Shown here one piece after another: positions 14,935 through 23,595 of a stretch of DNA of 42,776 nucleotides (its first letter is position 1; each line of letters opens with the position of its first letter). The stretch spans positions 1 through 42,776 of the forward strand of contig NZ_FNDX01000050.1 of NCBI RefSeq assembly GCF_900099765.1, written 5' to 3'. A program made the position numbers and the translations under genes. Source of the DNA: Paenibacillus typhae (GTDB taxonomy: Bacteria; Bacillota; Bacilli; Paenibacillales; Paenibacillaceae). The notes below the pieces were generated by a model. The model was not told where the DNA came from and did no database searches. It saw only the letters and a list, made by a program, of their open reading frames with translations.

Positions 14935-15813
14935 ATGAGCAAGCTGTGGCTTATCCCTGCAATCGCCTTATTGGCCCTGCTCTGCGCCTGTTCGCAGCAG
15001 CAATCCGCTCCTCCTGAGCCAAGTGAGGATCCTCCACGGGAGGACAGCTTTGTATTCATTCAAGGCGGAACCTTCATTAGCACCAAGTCCAATTACGCTG
15101 GGCATGACGTCTCTGTCTCTGATTTCTATATCGGTAAATATGAGGTTACACAGCAAGAATGGATGGAGGTTATGGGTGGCAATCCGTCCTTGTACAAAGG
15201 CAGCCGTCTGCCGGTGGAAATGGTAAGCTGGTATGATGCTGTGGAGTATTGCAATAAACGGAGCATCCAAGAGGGCTTAGAACCCTATTATCTGATAGAC
15301 AAGGAGACCCGGGACCCGGCCAATCAAAGCAGTAACGATACACTGAAATGGATGGTAAAGCCGAATGCAGGAGCCGACGGTTACCGGCTGCCGACAGAGG
15401 CAGAATGGGAATATGCAGCAAGCGGCGGCGGGTTAAGCCAAAGCTATACCTACAGCGGCAGCAATAACGCGGATGATGTAGCCTGGTACTGGCGGAATGC
15501 CGGCGACCGTTATTTGACAGGGGACTGGCTCTGGCCGGTCATCGAACAAAACAACAACAGCACCAAAATCGGCGGAGGCAAAAAACCGAATGAGCTGGGG
15601 CTCTACGATATGTCCGGGAATGTACGGGAGTGGTGCTGGGACTGGTACAGCGAAGGGGACGCCGGCGGCGGCACCTACAGGATCGTAAAGGGCGGTGGCT
15701 GGATCGGTGACGTAAGCAATAACGCGGTTTCGTTCCGCGGCAAGTTCGAGGCCAACGGGTACGGACCGGATCAGGGCTTTCGGGTGGTGAAGGGCATCGA
15801 AGCCGGAACATAA
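14935..15813 (+). CDS. Lipoprotein with a SUMF1/formylglycine-generating-enzyme-like fold
   Basis: 292 residues. The signal peptide ends in a lipobox (LLALLCACS, lipidated Cys at about 17-19), then a Pro/Glu-rich linker, then an FGE-sulfatase (SUMF1) domain from about residue 38: VFIQGGTFIS, YIGKYEVTQQEWMEVM, LPVEMVSWYDAVEYCN, YRLPTEAEWEYAAS, LGLYDMSGNVREWCWDW, VKGGGW and DQGFRVV. The fold is clear, but the two catalytic cysteines of true formylglycine-generating enzymes near the C-terminal RGGSW region are not visible, so sulfatase activation is unlikely. Such domains often serve as C-type-lectin-like binding modules. It lies 102 bases after xynA on the same strand and might be read through from it. 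Role unknown. Confidence 0.8.
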   Translation: MSKLWLIPAIALLALLCACSQQQSAPPEPSEDPPREDSFVFIQGGTFISTKSNYAGHDVSVSDFYIGKYEVTQQEWMEVMGGNPSLYKGSRLPVEMVSWYDAVEYCNKRSIQEGLEPYYLIDKETRDPANQSSNDTLKWMVKPNAGADGYRLPTEAEWEYAASGGGLSQSYTYSGSNNADDVAWYWRNAGDRYLTGDWLWPVIEQNNNSTKIGGGKKPNELGLYDMSGNVREWCWDWYSEGDAGGGTYRIVKGGGWIGDVSNNAVSFRGKFEANGYGPDQGFRVVKGIEAGT

Positions 15814-15869
15814 AATCCGGTCTGTGACTTTATTTTCTTACTGTAGCTCTCAAGTGCCTAATGCGCAAA

Positions 15870-15899
15870 ATAACCGCCAGGCATAGGCCTGGCGGTTAT
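15870..15899. terminator. Bidirectional terminator between the SUMF1-like and esterase genes
   Basis: ATAACCGCCAGGC (15870-15882) and GCCTGGCGGTTAT (15887-15899) form a perfect 13-bp stem, AT-rich at its foot, between convergent genes. Confidence 0.8.
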
Positions 15900-15937
15900 C
15901 GTTTTCACTCAACTTCGGCTCTTTCGATTCACGTTCA

Positions 15938-17422
15938 TTACTCCGGGTCCGAAGTTTGCCGGGAAGCAGGGAGGGCTGACAGCAGCCGTTTGCGCTTTTC
16001 CCGGTCGGGGTCGGTCTGCACATAGATGTTGTGCCCGAAGATCATCGTGGCCCGCTCGCCCTTAGCGTAGGCAGGCCAGTCCAAGCCGGCTGCTTCCGGG
16101 CTGCTGCGGTGCGCAAAGGCGGTCCATGCCCCCTGCATTTGTGCGGCTAGCGCAGCCATCTCAGGGCTGACGGACACCCCATACTGATGCAGCAGGTCTA
16201 TCGTATTAAAGACATAATAAATCTCCGCCCCATGGATAGCCTTGTCCAGCAGCGGATGGCCGGGAATGGTCCAGTCGAATCTGTACATCCAGACAGGAGC
16301 ATGCGGCAGCTGCCGCTCGGCAAAAGCGATAGAGCTGTCCCAGAAGTACAGGTCCGTCATTAACGCGGCCTGCCCTTCCCAATTCTTAGGATAATGGCTG
16401 GCCAGCTCCGCCAGGTTATCGACACCCAGCATCAGCTCCAGTGCCTTCAGCGACTGGTCAAAGCCCGCCCCTTCCCGGTCTCCCCTGAAGAAAAGATGGC
16501 CCTCGTGCAGATTCGTTCCGATCATCAGCGGAATCCCGCCGGCTGCGCCGCCGGCCACCGCTTCAGCCGGCTCAACCGGCAGGGTCTGCGGATCAATAAT
16601 CGGCTGGAACAGCAAGCTGAGCGAATCGCCGGACAGCCTGTAGGCCATCTTCGCGGCTGCGGTCAGAATGTCCTGCGCAGGTACCGCCTGCAGCAGGTTC
16701 ACGTCACCGCCAAGCTCGGCCAGAAAGGCCTCAGCAATTTGCGCGCCCTGCTGCGGCTTCAGTGTCTGTGCCGCGCCGCTCTGCATGATGGCACCGGCGA
16801 ACAGCCCCTTCGCGGCAGGCATCGCCAGCAGGGCGGCAATGCTCATGCTTCCGGCTGACTCGCCGAATACCGTCACCCGCTTAGGGTCGCCGCCGAACGC
16901 GGCGATGTTATCCTGCACCCACTGCAGTGCAGCGATCTGATCCAGGAGCCCGAGGTTGGACTCAAACGGGCCAAACGGAGACAGGTGCAGGAACCCGAAC
17001 GGCCCCAGCCGGTAATTGACAGTAACAACAATGACGTTTCCCGCTTCTGCCATGCTTGCGCCGTTGAACATCGGCTGGCTGCCCGCTCCCGTCAGGAAGG
17101 TGCCGCCGTGAATCCAGACCATTACCGGTAGCAGCTCCTGCCCGCCCGCCGGCGCCCAGACGTTCAGATACAGGCAATCCTCCGAGAAGACCGGCTGTGT
17201 CCCGCCGAAGCGGATGCTGCTGGAGCTTGGCGGCTGATGTGCTGCCGGCCCGAATTCCACAGCCTCCCTTACGGTATCCCAGGGCTCCGGCGGCTGGGGA
17301 GCACGGAAACGCAGCTCCCCGACAGGCGGTGCAGCAAATGGAATGCCGCGCCAGACGTTCACTCCGCCGCTTTGAGCCCCCTGTACTTTTCCGTATATCG
17401 TATCCGCAACGGGTCTTATCAT
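15938..17422 (-). CDS. Type-B carboxylesterase (para-nitrobenzyl esterase family)
   Basis: A 494-residue alpha/beta hydrolase without a signal peptide, so cytoplasmic. It hydrolyses carboxylic esters. The typical N-terminus IPFAAPPVGELRFRAPQPPEPW is followed by SEDCLYLNVWAPAG, the oxyanion-hole segment VWIHGGTF, the nucleophile elbow FGESAGS, the acidic residue in GTNLHEGHLFF, and the catalytic His in IHGAEIYYVF. The full triad Ser-Glu-His is therefore present, and the length is close to the B. subtilis enzyme (about 490). ATG 17422 follows AAAGGATG. It lies 21 bases after the AI-2E-type gene and is probably cotranscribed with it. The natural substrate is unknown. Confidence 0.92.
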   Translation of the reverse strand: MIRPVADTIYGKVQGAQSGGVNVWRGIPFAAPPVGELRFRAPQPPEPWDTVREAVEFGPAAHQPPSSSSIRFGGTQPVFSEDCLYLNVWAPAGGQELLPVMVWIHGGTFLTGAGSQPMFNGASMAEAGNVIVVTVNYRLGPFGFLHLSPFGPFESNLGLLDQIAALQWVQDNIAAFGGDPKRVTVFGESAGSMSIAALLAMPAAKGLFAGAIMQSGAAQTLKPQQGAQIAEAFLAELGGDVNLLQAVPAQDILTAAAKMAYRLSGDSLSLLFQPIIDPQTLPVEPAEAVAGGAAGGIPLMIGTNLHEGHLFFRGDREGAGFDQSLKALELMLGVDNLAELASHYPKNWEGQAALMTDLYFWDSSIAFAERQLPHAPVWMYRFDWTIPGHPLLDKAIHGAEIYYVFNTIDLLHQYGVSVSPEMAALAAQMQGAWTAFAHRSSPEAAGLDWPAYAKGERATMIFGHNIYVQTDPDREKRKRLLSALPASRQTSDPE

Positions 17423-17443
17423 TTGCTTATCATCCTTTCAGGC

Positions 17444-18619
17444 CTACTCCTTGGCTTCTTCTTTTTCTGCCTCTACACTGTATAGCCCGGAACGGAACCG
17501 GAACCATTGAAAGATATGGGTAACGATAACCTTGAGTACGGCATACCCCGGAACCGCCAGAATAATGCCGAGTACACCGAACATTTTTCCGGCAAAAATA
17601 ATGACAAAAATAATCGTAATCGGATGAATCTTCAGCGATTTGCCCATGATCTGCGGCGAGATGAATTTGCCTTCAATAAGCTGGACAGCCGTCCAGACGA
17701 ATATCATCTTCAGCAGCATAAAGGGCGAAGTAACCAGCGCTACAATCAACGCCGGTGTAATCGCAATGGCCGGGCCCAGATAAGGGACGACTGCCGTACA
17801 GGCAGCCACAATCGCCAGTACCAGCGAATACTCCAGCCCGATAATCAGATAACCTATGTACAGCAGCGCACCGATACAGCAGCTGACAATGATCTGTCCC
17901 CGGATATAAGACGCCACCTGGCTGTTCATTTCCTTCATGACTAGGCGGGTCTGCGGCTGCAGGGCGTTAGGGATGAACCGCATCAGATAATCAGGCAGAC
18001 GTTTGCCGTCACGCAGCAGATAGAACAGGATGAACGGTGTCGTAACCACGGCCAGAACAACCTCAGTCAGCGCACCGACGAAATTGCCGACCCCGTTCAC
18101 TGCATTATTCAGAAATGAGGTGGCCCATGTAGTCGCTTTGTTTGTCAGGTCCCCAAAATCAAGACTCGTACCTACCCCTACGTTTTCCTGAATCCGCCCG
18201 AACAGCTCACTGCCGGTCAGGTTAATGAATTCCTCCTGAATCTGGGTGCTGTATTTCGGGAAATTATCAATAAGGCCGACCAGCTGGGTGCGGATTATGG
18301 GAATAACCGTCAGCAGGATAAGCGTGACAATTCCCGCAATAGCCAGATACAGGATAACGATCCCGTAGGCCCGTTTAATCTTGCTTCTTGTCTCCATACG
18401 GTCTACCAGCGGATTCAGCAAATAATAGGCGATCCCTGACAGCAGCAGCGGTGCAGCCACCGTATGCAGAAGCGCGGACACCGGCTTGAAAATAAACGGA
18501 ACCTTCGATAACACCAGAATGTTGATACCGATCAAAAGAACAATTAATAAGGACACAACAAATCTGTTATTCAAAAAAAATCTTTTAAACCGTTCAGGCC
18601 ATACCTGCAGCCTCTCCAT
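17444..18619 (-). CDS. AI-2E/PerM-family membrane permease
   Basis: 391 residues with the family layout: two N-terminal helices (VVSLLIVLLIGINILVLSK and LLLSGIAYYLLNP), a third helix, a soluble loop of about 70 residues, then a membrane block. PFILFYLLRDGKRLPDYLMRFIP, VPYLGPAIAITPALI, EGKFISPQIMGKSLKIHP and VLGIILAVPGYAVLKV are hallmark segments. These proteins are proposed exporters or ion antiporters; some carry autoinducer-2, but most have unknown cargo. ATG 18619 follows GGGGGAG. It is the first gene of a two-gene unit with the esterase. The name does not prove quorum-sensing function. Confidence 0.88.
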   Translation of the reverse strand: MERLQVWPERFKRFFLNNRFVVSLLIVLLIGINILVLSKVPFIFKPVSALLHTVAAPLLLSGIAYYLLNPLVDRMETRSKIKRAYGIVILYLAIAGIVTLILLTVIPIIRTQLVGLIDNFPKYSTQIQEEFINLTGSELFGRIQENVGVGTSLDFGDLTNKATTWATSFLNNAVNGVGNFVGALTEVVLAVVTTPFILFYLLRDGKRLPDYLMRFIPNALQPQTRLVMKEMNSQVASYIRGQIIVSCCIGALLYIGYLIIGLEYSLVLAIVAACTAVVPYLGPAIAITPALIVALVTSPFMLLKMIFVWTAVQLIEGKFISPQIMGKSLKIHPITIIFVIIFAGKMFGVLGIILAVPGYAVLKVIVTHIFQWFRFRSGLYSVEAEKEEAKE

Positions 18620-18810
18620 TTTACACTCCCCCTGGCAACAACCCTATCTGATCTGGTGATATCATTCACTGCTATAAGCATAGTCAACGCATGGCCTGCA
18701 AGTCAAATTTCAAGGGTGACTATGTATCTTGCTAATCAGCCGCTGTTTCCAGTCTGAGCTGTGCTATGAATGGCATTCATCGCCACGCTCATTATAGTGA
18801 CGGTACTCCG

Positions 18811-19170
18811 TTATTTTTTCTTCTTGCCCTTGGTACCCTTGGATGAAGCCGCGATGAGCTGCCCGTCATACATATAAACGATATGATCCTCCAGCCGTTC
18901 CCCTTCCAGCAGCCTGCGCACAAGGGCCTTGCCCGATTTAGGCGTCATCTCCCGGTACCACACACCGTCCGGGTAGGAGATGACCACACACGCATCGGAG
19001 CATCTGCCGTTGCAGCGGGTAACAGTTGTATGGATGATGCCTCCGGCACCCTGTTTATCAATTTCATCTTCGATTGCTTCGGCTACCTCCTCACCCTTGT
19101 TCTTTTTGCAGCTGCTGCCGTTACAGATCAGCAGGTGGTTCACTGTCCCTTGCAGATTCCAGGTTGTCAC
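18811..19170 (-). CDS. Thioredoxin-like [2Fe-2S] ferredoxin
   Basis: A 119-residue soluble protein. LLICNGSSCKKN (Cys16, Cys21) and TRCNGRCSDACVVISYPDGVWY (Cys53, Cys57, Cys61) give the cysteine layout of thioredoxin-like [2Fe-2S] ferredoxins, where four cysteines bind the cluster. It probably carries electrons; its partner is unknown. The C-terminus ends in a very basic tail (KGTKGKKKK), not usual for ferredoxins. The start is GTG 19170, eight bases after AGGAGG. It stands alone. Nothing else in the roughly 190 bases toward the AI-2E gene was recognised. Confidence 0.8.
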   Translation of the reverse strand: MTTWNLQGTVNHLLICNGSSCKKNKGEEVAEAIEDEIDKQGAGGIIHTTVTRCNGRCSDACVVISYPDGVWYREMTPKSGKALVRRLLEGERLEDHIVYMYDGQLIAASSKGTKGKKKK

Positions 19171-19317
19171 AGGCTATTCCTCCTTTTATTACTCCCTTTT
19201 ACCCTGATCGCAGATTAGATTAAACTGCCCTGACTACCTTTCTCTAACGATGGGGATAATACCTTTAGTTTCCGCCCCGCGGAACTCCTAATTACAGGAA
19301 CAGGAGGAATCAGAGGT

Positions 19318-19545
19318 ATGAAAATCATCGGAATTTATATGGTACTCGCCCTGCTGACGCTGGGGATGATTGTTAGTGTGGATATGATTGCGGGGACCAG
19401 CCTGCCCGGGTCTCTTCATTCGATTACCTCCGTGTTTGCCACGACAACCCTACAGGAAGCCTGCTGTATGATCGGGTTCGCCGGCCTTCCCGTCTTTTTT
19501 GCCGCTGCAGATTTGTTCAAATCCCGCAAACCTTCCCGCAAATAA
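19318..19545 (+). CDS. Small membrane protein of unknown function
   Basis: 75 residues with two hydrophobic helices (IYMVLALLTLGMIVSVDMIA and the region ACCMIGFAGLPVFFAAADLF) and a short basic tail KSRKPSRK, so the ends probably face the cytoplasm. ATG 19318 is preceded by an AGGAGG. I recognise no family. It converges on the GerAB-like gene with only 5 bases between stops, so no room remains for a terminator between them. Confidence 0.65.
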   Translation: MKIIGIYMVLALLTLGMIVSVDMIAGTSLPGSLHSITSVFATTTLQEACCMIGFAGLPVFFAAADLFKSRKPSRK

Positions 19546-19550
19546 CTCCC

Positions 19551-20648
19551 CTAACGGTACCAGCCGAACCTGCGCCGGACCAGGTGCACAACGAACAGCA
19601 GAACGGGAATGACGGCGCACAGGAAGGGCAGGATATTCTCCAGAAATACCTTTCCGTCATTCATATGGACAGGGTAATTCTCCGCGCTGACAAATGAGCT
19701 GTAGAGCACCACCGAGCACACTGGAATAACCAGCTTCCGGGGTTCCTTGACATGAAACAAATCCGCCGTGATTGATACCGCCGCATAGCAATAGATGGAC
19801 ATTTTGAAAAAGACCCCGATGATCAGCGTCAGGATTACAAGCGCATCAAGCCTCTGCAAAAAATTGGCTACATTGACCAGTGTAATCATCGTAAACATCG
19901 GGAAGGTAGTGCGGCTGTAAATATCCGGACCCAGCACCGACATTTCAATCGCATGTGTAAAGCTGAGCATCAGGGCACTCAGGGTAATCGCACCCGCGCC
20001 GGTTCTGCCGATCTTATTCTTTGTTTTGAAATGGGGCAAGACAGCAGTAAAGCACACCAGCTCCCCATATGGGAAAATCCAGATATTCGGATACGCCGAT
20101 TTGTACACCTCAATCCATTCGCCCGGATGTACCGGAAACAGGTTTTTAAACTGAACCAGTCCGGCAATGATGACAACGAAGTTCGAAATCATTCCCATGA
20201 TTACAATCAGCCAGAAGTAAATTTCCGAGGTTCTTGAAAACACCTCAATGCCCTGATACAGGATGTACATTACAGCAATGATCATAATGGAGTTGATGAT
20301 AAAAATCGGTGTCCGGTCATACGAAGAGGAGATCAGCAGATCGCCCGCCTCCCGCAAGTTTCTGCCACCGTTGTAAGTCAGAACCGGCAGATACAGCAGG
20401 CTGAGCGGCCAGCCGATCCATTTTCCGAGAATTTTCCGGGTATACCCGCTGATTACGAGATCCGGGAACTGGCGGTACAGGTAAGTGTAGAGCATGAACA
20501 GCAGGATGCCGCCCGGAAGCGCAACCAGGATGGAGATCCATACCGCATGACCGCTCTCCAGGCCGATGGGGACGACAACCGCTGTTCCCAGTTCAAACAG
20601 GACGATCATGGCGAACAATTGAAACGGACCAATGACTTCCTTTCGCAT
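19551..20648 (-). CDS. Spore germination receptor B subunit (GerAB family permease)
   Basis: A 365-residue membrane protein of ten predicted helices, of the APC-type amino-acid permease superfamily to which GerAB/GerKB/GerBB belong. It starts with KEVIGPFQLFAMIVLFELG and has the GerAB motifs LPGGILLFMLYTYLY and PVLTYNGGRNLREAGDLL. The B subunit is thought to bind the germinant in the spore inner membrane. ATG 20648 sits 8 bases after GGAGG; the upstream ATG at 20663 includes the ribosome site. It is the last gene of the A-C-B operon, 29 bases after the C subunit. The germinant cannot be predicted. Confidence 0.93.
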   Translation of the reverse strand: MRKEVIGPFQLFAMIVLFELGTAVVVPIGLESGHAVWISILVALPGGILLFMLYTYLYRQFPDLVISGYTRKILGKWIGWPLSLLYLPVLTYNGGRNLREAGDLLISSSYDRTPIFIINSIMIIAVMYILYQGIEVFSRTSEIYFWLIVIMGMISNFVVIIAGLVQFKNLFPVHPGEWIEVYKSAYPNIWIFPYGELVCFTAVLPHFKTKNKIGRTGAGAITLSALMLSFTHAIEMSVLGPDIYSRTTFPMFTMITLVNVANFLQRLDALVILTLIIGVFFKMSIYCYAAVSITADLFHVKEPRKLVIPVCSVVLYSSFVSAENYPVHMNDGKVFLENILPFLCAVIPVLLFVVHLVRRRFGWYR

Positions 20649-20677
20649 ACAATGGACCTCCATTCCTTGACAGTCAT

Positions 20678-21883
20678 TTATTTTTTTGCTGGAATATACG
20701 GCTTGAGCCGCATTCCTGTACTGCGGATGAATGCTTCCACCCGGAGATCAAGCTCCCCTTCGGCAAAAGCAGAGCTCCAGTCCTGCTTCACCTTCTCCCA
20801 TTGATCAGGATGGATACGCTTCAATTCGTTGCCCAGATTAAAAATATCCGTCTTCATTTTCTGTGCAGCCTCAAACGCCTGCCTGACTTCATCTGCAGTC
20901 TTCTGTTCAATGCCTTGTTCAAGTGCCTCCAGCTCCTTCTCCTTGCTTAAGTCGACGAACCCCCCAGTCTCATTAATAATGCCTTCTTCCGCTATATGAA
21001 CATGGAACACCGGTTTGCCGTCCTGCAACTCCACCTTCACCCTTGTCTTGGAGTAGAAAATGTTAACGGCGATATCCTCCTCTGTATCCGGAGAGTCCAC
21101 ATTGACATTGGTCTCATTTAGCTTATTGAGCATCCACTGCGTGCCCCTGGATTCCGGTCCGTTCAGCCAGCCGATCAGCTGCCCTTCTTTAAAAACGCCT
21201 AATCCGCTCATAAGCGACCCGACCATAGGGTCAGACTGCTCCAGGCTGCTTTTTTTCTGGCCTTCAACGACATCTCCGACAATTTGCACCCCGTTGATGG
21301 TAAAATCGCTGGCCCCGGTTATCCCGTTAATCACTTCAAACACAGTAACTCTGCGGTTCTCGCCCCATACCTGGGACGTATTCTGCATCTTCTTCAGCAG
21401 ACCCATGGATGGCAGCGTCTCAAGCGTTGTCAGAAGTTTAAGGACGGACGCCGCATCTGTATCCTTGGAGACCAGCACCGCTGAATTCAGCCGCAGCTCA
21501 TGCGACCGTTCGAAAATATCAAAGATACTGGTTACTCCTGTCCTGGCCAGCGACTCCCCGATGATCACCAGCTGGGTATGGGCAAAAAACAGCTGGCGCG
21601 TGGCCCGCCTTGATGCTTTGCGGAGCGCGCCAAAGATCGTACGGTCCGTGGCCGAGACAATGACGATCGGCGGCTGATTGCTGGTGGAGCCCATGGTCTG
21701 CGAGGATGAGGACGGGTTAATAATCTGGAAGGTCACCCGGTATCCCGGCTTGCCGTCCAGGCTGTCAATGCCGATTCCGCTGACGATAGCCAGCTCATTC
21801 AGCTCCCGGCTGTTCCAGCAGCCGCTCAGCACCAGGGAGCAGCTGATACAGACCGCAAGCAGCAGAGCCAGCCTACTTTTCAT
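20678..21883 (-). CDS. Spore germination receptor C subunit (GerAC family lipoprotein)
   Basis: About 401 residues. The signal peptide ends in a lipobox (SLVLSGCW, lipidated Cys near residue 21), followed by the signature NSRELNELAIVSGIGID. Domain features FGALRKASRRATRQLFFAHTQLVIIGE and the later KSRTRVKVEL-like beta-rich region match Ger(x)C proteins. It is anchored to the outer face of the inner spore membrane and needed for receptor function. ATG 21883 starts 11 bases inside the A-subunit gene, which suggests translational coupling; the longer start at 21931 lies deep in the A gene and spoils the signal peptide. Confidence 0.93.
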   Translation of the reverse strand: MKSRLALLLAVCISCSLVLSGCWNSRELNELAIVSGIGIDSLDGKPGYRVTFQIINPSSSSQTMGSTSNQPPIVIVSATDRTIFGALRKASRRATRQLFFAHTQLVIIGESLARTGVTSIFDIFERSHELRLNSAVLVSKDTDAASVLKLLTTLETLPSMGLLKKMQNTSQVWGENRRVTVFEVINGITGASDFTINGVQIVGDVVEGQKKSSLEQSDPMVGSLMSGLGVFKEGQLIGWLNGPESRGTQWMLNKLNETNVNVDSPDTEEDIAVNIFYSKTRVKVELQDGKPVFHVHIAEEGIINETGGFVDLSKEKELEALEQGIEQKTADEVRQAFEAAQKMKTDIFNLGNELKRIHPDQWEKVKQDWSSAFAEGELDLRVEAFIRSTGMRLKPYIPAKK

Positions 21884-23432
21884 GACGGCTGCCCTGGCTG
21901 TTCTGAACGGTGGCTCCCGGTGCTTTATCATTCTTCAGCAGACGGCGGCGGGTCTTCATGAAATGCAGCGGTGCCCGCAGAAAAATATCCTTCTGGTCCC
22001 CCGGCGCAAAGGGAGCAACCGGAGACATATACGGTACACCCATGGAACGGAGGCTGCATAGATGGGCAACCAGAATAAGACCGACAATAGCAATTCCATA
22101 CAGCCCTATATAGGCTGCGACAAAGGTAATAACAAAGCGGAGAATGCGGATGGACAGGGCCATGTTGAAGGCCGGAGTCGCAAAGCTGGAAATCCCCGTA
22201 AGGGAGACGACAATGACCATCGCCGGAGAGACGATCCCCGCCTGGACAGCCGCCTGTCCCAGGACAAGACCGCCGATAATGGAGACAGTCTGACCGATCT
22301 GCGAAGGCATCCGGATACCGGCTTCACGGATGATTTCAAAAGTAACCTCCAGCAGCAGTACCTCAATAACAACCGGGAACGGTACCCCTTCACGCTGGGA
22401 TGCAAAGTTAATCAGCAGCGGCGTAGGGATCATCTCCTGATGAAAATTAAGCGCAGCAACAAAAATCGCCGGACCGAACAGAGACACCAGCAGGCATATA
22501 AACCGGAGCACCCGGATAACTGAAGTAATATCATAGCGCTGGTAATAGTCCTCAACGGTGTGAAAAAACATAAAAAAAGTAGCCGGAAGTATCAGCACAA
22601 ACGGAGTACCGTCCACAAAAATGGCAATTCTCCCCTCCAGCAGATTTCCGGCTACACTATCCGGGCGTTCGGTATTGTACAGCGTAGGGAAAGGCGAGTA
22701 ATTATTCTCTTCGATCAGCTGTTCAATATACCCGGATTCCAGGATGGAATCGACATGGATGTCCGCCAGCTTTTTGCGGATCTGCTGCAGCGTCTCTTCC
22801 TTGGCCAGGCCATGAATATGAGCAATGGATACATCCGTTTTGGTTACCGAGCCCATTGTCAGCGTCTCAATCCAGAGGTTCGGGTTTTTAATCCGTTTAC
22901 GCACCAGCGCTATGTTTGTCCCCAGCGACTCGGTGAAGCTGTCTTTGGGCCCGCGGATGTTGACCTGTGTTGTCGCTTCGGTAACCGACCGGCCTTCACC
23001 GCCGCTAGTGGTCACGCTAATACCCTTATCCAGCTTGTCAAAAAGAATGATGGTATCTCCGGACAGCAACGCTTCCAGTACGCTGTTCTGGTCCTCTACC
23101 ACCTTTTCTTTACCAATGCTCAGTGCTTTTTCCTTGGCAAAGATAAAGAGGTCCGCGGCTGAAGGCGCCTCCTCTCTAATTTCTTCAAACGACAAGGCAT
23201 GAGTGACGTACTCATCTACAAGCTCTTTATCTACAAGCCCATTTATATACATAACGGCTACATGGTTTTCATGATTGAGGGTCTCATACTTACGTACATT
23301 CAAATCCGGGCTGTTGCCGAGCCTTTCATGGATTTGCTTGAGAGTGTCCTCAAGATCCGTAAAAATGGGCGGACTCTCCTGACTGCTGCTTGAGATCTCC
23401 CCGGGATTGGATTGTGATTGTTGTTTAGGCAT
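21873..23432 (-). CDS. Spore germination receptor A subunit (GerAA family)
   Basis: 519 residues. The soluble N-terminal region carries HVAVMYINGLVDKELVDEYV and VNIRGPKDSFTESLGTNIALVRKRIKNPNLWIE. Then come LLEGRIAIFVDGTPFVLILPATF and a C-terminal membrane domain of about five helices with QIGQTVSIIGGLVLGQAAVQAG. This is the GerAA/GerKA/SpoVAF fold; it forms the receptor channel-like component in the spore inner membrane. ATG 23432 is 8 bases after GGGAGG. It is the first gene of a complete A-C-B receptor operon and a paralogue of the spoVAF gene at 7.3-9.7 kb. The Ser/Gln-rich N-terminus (QQSQSNPGEISSSSQES) is short here. Confidence 0.94.
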   Translation of the reverse strand: MPKQQSQSNPGEISSSSQESPPIFTDLEDTLKQIHERLGNSPDLNVRKYETLNHENHVAVMYINGLVDKELVDEYVTHALSFEEIREEAPSAADLFIFAKEKALSIGKEKVVEDQNSVLEALLSGDTIILFDKLDKGISVTTSGGEGRSVTEATTQVNIRGPKDSFTESLGTNIALVRKRIKNPNLWIETLTMGSVTKTDVSIAHIHGLAKEETLQQIRKKLADIHVDSILESGYIEQLIEENNYSPFPTLYNTERPDSVAGNLLEGRIAIFVDGTPFVLILPATFFMFFHTVEDYYQRYDITSVIRVLRFICLLVSLFGPAIFVAALNFHQEMIPTPLLINFASQREGVPFPVVIEVLLLEVTFEIIREAGIRMPSQIGQTVSIIGGLVLGQAAVQAGIVSPAMVIVVSLTGISSFATPAFNMALSIRILRFVITFVAAYIGLYGIAIVGLILVAHLCSLRSMGVPYMSPVAPFAPGDQKDIFLRAPLHFMKTRRRLLKNDKAPGATVQNSQGSRHEK

Positions 23433-23450
23433 GCTCAGCACCTCCCTGCT

Positions 23451-23481
23451 TACTATTCGCCTGCTAAACTCTTTTTATGCA
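23451..23481 (-). promoter_or_regulatory. Possible SigG promoter of the germination receptor operon
   Basis: TGCATA (23476-23481) fits the SigG -35, and AATAGTA (23451-23457), after 18 bases, differs from CATANTA at one position. The expected start near 23444 falls within the ribosome binding site, which argues for caution. Confidence 0.4.
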
Positions 23482-23520
23482 GCTATTGGAATGAACGGGA
23501 GGGTATGGAGGCTCCGAAAA

Positions 23521-23565
23521 CAACAAAAAGGCTGCCTGCCCGCACAATACCTGCAGGCCGACAGC
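23521..23565 (-). terminator. Terminator of the iron-uptake operon
   Basis: On the minus strand GGCTG and GGCCTGC pair with GGGCAGGC and AGCC around a loop, followed by TTTTTGTTG. It lies about 30 bases past the reductase stop. Confidence 0.8.
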
Positions 23566-23595
23566 CGGGATGGTTCTCTATTCTGTTATTGTCTG

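Noticed and set aside
14935..15813. True formylglycine-generating enzyme
   Set aside because: Catalytic cysteines are not visible and no sulfatase gene is adjacent.
17444..18619. Quorum-sensing role for the AI-2E-family gene
   Set aside because: The family name covers many transporters; no lux or autoinducer genes are nearby.
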